This document shows, piece by piece, positions 60,305 to 64,000 of a stretch of DNA of 64,000 nucleotides. The stretch is from Sphingomonas sp. AX6 (GTDB lineage Bacteria; Pseudomonadota; Alphaproteobacteria; Sphingomonadales; Sphingomonadaceae). Location of the stretch: the NCBI RefSeq assembly GCF_902506605.1, contig NZ_LR733979.1, forward strand, positions 641,064-705,063, given 5' to 3'. A program made the translations under genes and the position numbers. Numbering within the stretch: the stretch's first letter is position 1; each line of letters begins with the position of its first letter. The notes under the pieces were generated by a model. That model searched no databases and had not been told where the DNA came from. It was given only the letters and a program-made list of their open reading frames with translations.

Positions 60305-61024
60305 ATGGACGCCATCACTGGCGGGGGACCGGCTGGGGCCGGTTCCGCGAACAATATCGGCTTGTCCCGACGCAAGGGCCAGAACACGAGCACCGCCGTC
60401 ATGCAGCGTCGTGTCGAGGCGCACGACTCGCTGGACGATTTCCCTACGCCGCCCTGGGCGACGCGGGCGCTGTGCGAGCATCTGATCGAAGAGTGGTTCG
60501 CCTTAAGCGGAAGTACGTGCCGCGAACCGGCCGCGAACCGGGGCCATATGGTTGCGCCGCTGTCAGAGTATTTCGCCAGCGTCGAAGGCTCTGACGTCCA
60601 CGATTATGGCGCGGGCTTTCCTCAACGGGATTTCCTGTTTCCCGGTCCGCTGGAACCGGCGGACTGGACGATCACCAACCCACCGTTCCGGCTAGCTGAG
60701 CAATTTATCGAGCGTGCACTGGCGACCAGCCGGATTGGCGTGGCGATGATCGTTCGTGCCGCCTTCCTTGAGGGTGTCGGACGCTTCGACCGCCTGTTCG
60801 CGACCCACCAGCCTGCGGCGGTGCTGCAATTCAGCGAGCGCGTCGTGATGCACAAGGGCAAGCTATCGCCCAAAGGTTCGACTGCAACCGCTTACTGCTG
60901 GATCGTGTGGCACCCCTCCACGATCGGTAAGGTTGCGCGACCATCTTCGCGGCTCAACTGGATCCCGCCTTGCCGGAAGCGGCTTGAGCGCGCGTCCGAC
61001 TATCCGGTCGAGGTGGCGGCATGA
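60305..61024 (+). CDS. DNA N6-adenine methyltransferase-like prophage protein
   Basis: The 239-residue product contains DDFPTPPWATRALCEHLIEEWF, then CREPAANRGHMVAPLSEYF (the SAM-binding motif region) and WTITNPPFRLAEQFIERAL with the NPPF catalytic motif. This order fits a SAM-dependent amino-methyltransferase that targets adenine in DNA. There is no partner restriction gene. It is preceded by a 39-base gap, and overlaps the next gene by 4 bases. Confidence 0.8.
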   Translation: MDAITGGGPAGAGSANNIGLSRRKGQNTSTAVMQRRVEAHDSLDDFPTPPWATRALCEHLIEEWFALSGSTCREPAANRGHMVAPLSEYFASVEGSDVHDYGAGFPQRDFLFPGPLEPADWTITNPPFRLAEQFIERALATSRIGVAMIVRAAFLEGVGRFDRLFATHQPAAVLQFSERVVMHKGKLSPKGSTATAYCWIVWHPSTIGKVARPSSRLNWIPPCRKRLERASDYPVEVAA

Positions 61025-61176
61025 GCGTCTTGGACCTCAAACCTGAGTGGATCATCACGCCTGGCGATCGCACCATCGCGCGCCAAGTCGAATCCGAACG
61101 CGCCCGCCGCGGCCACGCCCGAGAATATCACAAGCGGTTCTTGAACGACCCCCTGATCCGGGACCGCGCGGCATGA
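61021..61176 (+). CDS. Small hypothetical prophage protein (51 residues)
   Basis: The 51-codon frame reads MSVLDLKPEWIITPGDRTIA, continues with a basic segment ([28 protein letters not shown]), and overlaps both neighbours by ATGA. It is too short for most automatic calls, but its tight coupling supports it. Function unknown. Confidence 0.6.
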   Translation: MSVLDLKPEWIITPGDRTIARQVESERARRGHAREYHKRFLNDPLIRDRAA

Positions 61177-61376
61177 CCGGCTTCCGTAGCGCCTTGCATC
61201 AACCGGCTGGCCCATCGCTGCTGTCGCAGGACACCATCCTGCGCCGCAGCCTTACGTCCAGTTCCGACGCCCATCAGCGCGCCCAGCTGCGCACCAGGCA
61301 GCAGTTCCTTTCCCCCGACGCGGTGGCGGCCGCGTGGGACCGACTGAACACCGCCAAAGAAGGAAAATGGGCATGA
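61173..61376 (+). CDS. Small hypothetical prophage protein
   Basis: The 67-residue product ([20 protein letters not shown]..., then [29 protein letters not shown]) has no motif I recognise. It lies between two ATGA overlaps in the rightward operon, upstream of the GapR-like gene. Confidence 0.55.
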   Translation: MTGFRSALHQPAGPSLLSQDTILRRSLTSSSDAHQRAQLRTRQQFLSPDAVAAAWDRLNTAKEGKWA

Positions 61377-61612
61377 GCGAAGTAGTTGCGGCGGACCAGC
61401 TCCGCCTGCTGATCGAGCGCATCGAGCGGCTGGAAGAGGAGAAGAAGGGCCTCTCCGATGACATCAAAGACGTCTTTGGCGAAGCCAAGGCAACCGGGTT
61501 CGACACGAAGACGATGAAGACCATCATCCGGTTGCGGAAGATGGAGAAGCATCACCGCGAAGAAGCCGAGATGATCCTCGAAACCTACCTGACCGCGTTG
61601 GGCATGGCGTGA
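61373..61612 (+). CDS. GapR-like DNA-binding protein (DUF2312)
   Basis: The 79-residue product is highly similar in pattern to alphaproteobacterial Gap[62 protein letters not shown]'s opening and [15 protein letters not shown]. GapR clamps around overtwisted DNA ahead of replication forks. A phage copy may help its own replication or change the host's chromosome structure. It is joined by ATGA and GTGA overlaps to the small genes on both sides. Confidence 0.88.
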   Translation: MSEVVAADQLRLLIERIERLEEEKKGLSDDIKDVFGEAKATGFDTKTMKTIIRLRKMEKHHREEAEMILETYLTALGMA

Positions 61613-61806
61613 AGCGCAATCCCGGCCACCTCCCATCAGAGGCGGTCGGGAAACGCGTGCGCGTCCAGCTGCGCCGCGGAACGATGGGGACGGAAGACCC
61701 GAACCCGATGAGCCCGCCCGGCTGGGCGGCAGACGGAAAGAGCGGATGCAAGTGGGCGCTAACCGGCAGCCCCTTCGACATCGTTGAGTTTGAGGTGATT
61801 GCGTGA
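61609..61806 (+). CDS. Small hypothetical prophage protein
   Basis: The 65-residue product starts at a GTG within the GapR-like stop. It has [53 protein letters not shown], an all-beta pattern like a small SH3-type or OB-like barrel. No match is known to me. It overlaps the nuclease gene by 4 bases. Confidence 0.55.
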   Translation: MKRNPGHLPSEAVGKRVRVQLRRGTMGTEDPNPMSPPGWAADGKSGCKWALTGSPFDIVEFEVIA

Positions 61807-62156
61807 CGAGCGTCCATTCGACAGTCCAAATCCTACGGCGGGCGCGGCTTCGGTCAAGCACCGAGGCTGCGCTACAGACATCGATCGAAACAGCATTGAC
61901 CGCGGGCGATGTCGAATTCGAGCGCGAGGCGCGGTTGGCACCCGGCGAGCGCATCGACTTCCTTACGACTGGCGGCATCGGCATCGAGGCGAAAACCCGG
62001 GCCAGTCGCCGCGCCGTCTTTCGGCAACTCGAGCGGTATGCGGCGATCGACACGATCAGTTCGCTCATTCTGGTCACCGGCACCGCCATTGGCCTGCCCG
62101 AGAGCATCAACGGCAAGCCGCTCTTTCTCGTCTCGCTCGGCAGGGGCGCGCTGTGA
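61803..62156 (+). CDS. PD-(D/E)XK-type nuclease-like prophage protein
   Basis: The 117-residue product has a helical N-terminus (STEAALQTSIETALTAGDVEFEREARLAPGERIDFLTTGGIGIEAKTRASRRAVFRQLERY's elements): an early Glu, the ERIDF strand with Asp, and IGIEAKT, which together read as E...D-x-(12)-ExK, the PD-(D/E)XK core. It is probably a nuclease in recombination or replication. GTG start and 4-base overlaps place it tightly between the small ORF and the helicase. Confidence 0.7.
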   Translation: MTSVHSTVQILRRARLRSSTEAALQTSIETALTAGDVEFEREARLAPGERIDFLTTGGIGIEAKTRASRRAVFRQLERYAAIDTISSLILVTGTAIGLPESINGKPLFLVSLGRGAL

Positions 62157-63829
62157 AGACCTATGGCAACCTCCAATTCCTGCCGGGCCCACCCGCACGT
62201 TGGAAGATCACCGAACTCGCGCCCCACGTCGCAATCGCGCTCAAGCGCCTGTTCACGCGCGTTCCGCAGACAGCCGTCGATATCCTCCTGACGGACACTG
62301 ACGAGCTGCGCACGGACTTGGCGTGGTTCATGTCGCGCTATCCGCTGGCTCACGATGCGCAGGCCATAATCGAGGAAGGCTGCTCGCGCGTTGCCGATCG
62401 CGCCGCCGAGCGGGAACGCATCTTGTTACCGAACTGGGCACCAGGCGAGGTGCAGGGGTTCAAAGAGGGCCGCGAACCCTATCCCTATCAAGTTCAGGCC
62501 GCGCGGCTGGCACTACACAATCCCGGCCTGCTGCTCGGCGACGAAGTCGGCCTGGGGAAAACCATATCCGCTGCCGCCACGATCACTATGGGCGCTCCCC
62601 TGCCCGCCGCGATCGTCGTGCAGGCGCATTTGGCTGGACAATGGGCCACGCGGATCGAGGAATTCACTAACCTGCGGACGCACATCATCAAGGGAACGAA
62701 GCCCTACGACCTGCCGGCCGCCGACGTTTACATCTTCCGCTATTCGAACATCGCGGGCTGGACCAACGTCATCGCCCAGCGTCTGTTTCCGACCGTGGTC
62801 TATGACGAGATCCAAGAGCTCCGCCACGGTCGCGGCACCGCGAAGGGCTCGGCCGCCGCCGTGCTATCCGGCAATGCGCAGGTCCGCATGGGCCTCACCG
62901 CTACGCCGATTTACAACTATGGCGATGAAATCCACGCGGTGATGGCGTTCCTGCAGCAGGGCCTTCTGGGCAGCCGCGACGAGTTTATGCGGGAGTGGTG
63001 CGCAGGGACGAAGGTCGTGCGGAATCCCGATGGGCTCGGGTCATACCTGCGCGATACCGGCTATTTCCTCCGCCGCACCGAGGATGACGATATCGTCTCC
63101 GGATCGATGCCGCCGACGAACGTGGTGGATTGGGAGGTCGGTTATGATCAGCGTGCCGCCGATGGTGAGGAAGCGCTAACTCGCCAGCTGGCCATGACCG
63201 TGTTGCAGGGGTCGTTCGTCGCGGCCGGGCAGGCGGCACGAGAGCTCGACGCCAAGATGCGCCAGATCACTGGGATTGCGAAAGCCCGCTCGGTCGCGGC
63301 GTATGTTCGGCTGTTGCTCGAGGAAAGCGACCGCGTGCTGCTGGCGGGCTGGCACCGTGAGGTTTACTCAATCTGGCAAGACGAGCTCGCCGAATTTCAG
63401 CCGGTGCTCTATTCCGGAAGCGAGAGCGCGGCTGGCAAGCAGCGAAGCGTCGAGCGATTCACCACCGGCCCTGCCCGCGTGATGATGATTTCGCTGAGGT
63501 CAGGCGCCGGGCTGGACGGCCTGCAGGGCTATTGCAACGATATCGTCTTTGGCGAGCTCGACTGGTCGCCCCAGGTCCACCACCAGGTGATTGGCCGCCT
63601 GCGCCGCCCCGGCCAGCCTAAGCAGGTCACCGCGCATTATCTCCATACCAGCGAAGGCAGCGACCCGGTCCTGTTGGAGACGCTTGGCGTAAAGTCGGAC
63701 CAGGCTCGCGGCATCAACAGTCCCGGCGTAGATACGCAGGCCCGGTTCAGTGACGACAGCAGGATCCGCCGACTGGCCGCGCATGTTCTGGATCAGCAAG
63801 GCCTCAACTTCAGCGAGCGCGCAGCATGA
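62153..63829 (+). CDS. SNF2-type DEAD/DEAH helicase
   Basis: The 558-residue product starts at a GTG in the nuclease stop (GTGA). Helicase motifs are in order: the Q-like EPYPYQVQAARLAL, motif I GDEVGLGKTISAA, Ia VVQAHLAGQW, motif II YDEIQELRHG (DExQ form), motif III LTATPIYNY, and C-terminal GWHREVYSIW, motif V SLRSGAGLDGLQGYC and motif VI HQVIGRLRRPGQPKQV. It lacks an accessory domain except an N-terminal ~110 residues. It is probably the phage replication or recombination translocase. An ATGA overlap joins it to the next gene. Confidence 0.92.
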   Translation: MKTYGNLQFLPGPPARWKITELAPHVAIALKRLFTRVPQTAVDILLTDTDELRTDLAWFMSRYPLAHDAQAIIEEGCSRVADRAAERERILLPNWAPGEVQGFKEGREPYPYQVQAARLALHNPGLLLGDEVGLGKTISAAATITMGAPLPAAIVVQAHLAGQWATRIEEFTNLRTHIIKGTKPYDLPAADVYIFRYSNIAGWTNVIAQRLFPTVVYDEIQELRHGRGTAKGSAAAVLSGNAQVRMGLTATPIYNYGDEIHAVMAFLQQGLLGSRDEFMREWCAGTKVVRNPDGLGSYLRDTGYFLRRTEDDDIVSGSMPPTNVVDWEVGYDQRAADGEEALTRQLAMTVLQGSFVAAGQAARELDAKMRQITGIAKARSVAAYVRLLLEESDRVLLAGWHREVYSIWQDELAEFQPVLYSGSESAAGKQRSVERFTTGPARVMMISLRSGAGLDGLQGYCNDIVFGELDWSPQVHHQVIGRLRRPGQPKQVTAHYLHTSEGSDPVLLETLGVKSDQARGINSPGVDTQARFSDDSRIRRLAAHVLDQQGLNFSERAA

Positions 63830-64000
63830 CGCGCTTAGGGGGCAAGATTGGGCCGACCGGCCTGCTCGAGCGGGCGGTGCAGCGTGCGCTGATCACCGGG
63901 TTCGCCTATCAGCGCTGCTATGCCGTGCACACGCCCAACGGCGCGCACCTGGCGGGCGATGCCATCCGGCGCGCGAGGCAGGTGGCCGCGCTCAAGAAGG
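63826..64000 (+). CDS. VRR-NUC-like nuclease, partial (cut by window end)
   Basis: The first 58 residues are visible: TRLGGKIGPTGLLERAVQRALITGF, then AVHTPNGAHLAGDAIRRARQVAALKK. The order Glu, long helix, N-P-N-G and basic run matches the N-terminal half of VRR-NUC nucleases, which commonly follow SNF2 helicases in phages. The gene continues past the window. The catalytic D-x-ExK pair is not included here, so the call is tentative. Confidence 0.6.
   Translation, partial: MTRLGGKIGPTGLLERAVQRALITGFAYQRCYAVHTPNGAHLAGDAIRRARQVAALKK

Noticed and set aside
1..64000. CRISPR array, rRNA or tRNA genes
   Set aside because: No regularly spaced repeats and no rRNA or tRNA signatures were seen in any gap.

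Overview
The window looks like a chromosomal segment of a sphingomonad (Alphaproteobacteria, Sphingomonas or a close relative). It is GC-rich, uses many GTG and TTG starts, and carries a rne–amiC pair, hflK–hflC–degP, dapD, short-form queF, an FeS-type photolyase and an array of plant-polysaccharide hydrolases typical of that group. The genus is inferred from gene content and style; no 16S is present.

Layout. (1) 1-4380 is a scarred accessory region. It holds an integrase fragment cut by the window edge and broken downstream, two small membrane-protein genes, an 18-bp direct repeat, an RTX-type calcium-binding repeat protein, a short tyrosine recombinase interrupted by one in-frame amber codon, and a copD remnant. 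(2) 4378-10783 is a metal (copper) resistance island: copC, a CnrY/CnrX/CnrH-like anti-sigma/sensor/ECF-sigma trio, cueR, a glutaredoxin-MauE-type membrane protein, copA, copB and a DUF3147 gene. Three promoters here share the same element, TCGAGGGG-N14-GCGTA, which ties the ECF trio to copC and copA. (3) 10945-25443 is one co-directional polysaccharide-utilisation locus: rhaM, GH35, GH53, GH105, a GH43-like propeller, GH115, a GPH-type sugar symporter, a second GH43-like propeller, a PL22-like lyase and an SGNH esterase. It suits pectin side chains (rhamnogalacturonan I / arabinogalactan). (4) 25452-53368 is core genome: amiC, rne, a subtilase lipoprotein, a HAD phosphatase, dapD, a CoA-binding protein, mrp, hflKC, degP, a HerA-like ATPase, a GT4/GH130 pair, queF, an FeS photolyase, sseA, metC, an MscS channel and a FemAB-like acetyltransferase. 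(5) 53501 to the window end is the early region of a prophage or related element. A leftward operon (AlpA, zinc-finger, J-domain and MTase-like genes and small ORFs) lies beyond a CI-like repressor. A rightward operon (Cro-like, CII-like, adenine-MTase-like, a GapR/DUF2312 homologue, PD-(D/E)XK nuclease, SNF2-type helicase and a VRR-NUC-like protein) runs off the end.

How the parts work together. In the metal island, a periplasmic sensor (CnrX-like, all five metal ligands of CnrX conserved) and a membrane anti-sigma factor (CnrY-like) would release the ECF sigma factor to transcribe copC, its own operon and probably copAB, while CueR reads cytoplasmic Cu(I) through a separate palindromic promoter. 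In the sugar locus most enzymes carry export signals, while the GH105 lacks one, which fits cutting outside or in the periplasm, import through the GPH symporter, and final processing in the cytoplasm. In the prophage, CACC/GGTG palindromes occur both between repressor and cro and at the promoter of the leftward operon, so one repressor probably controls both directions.
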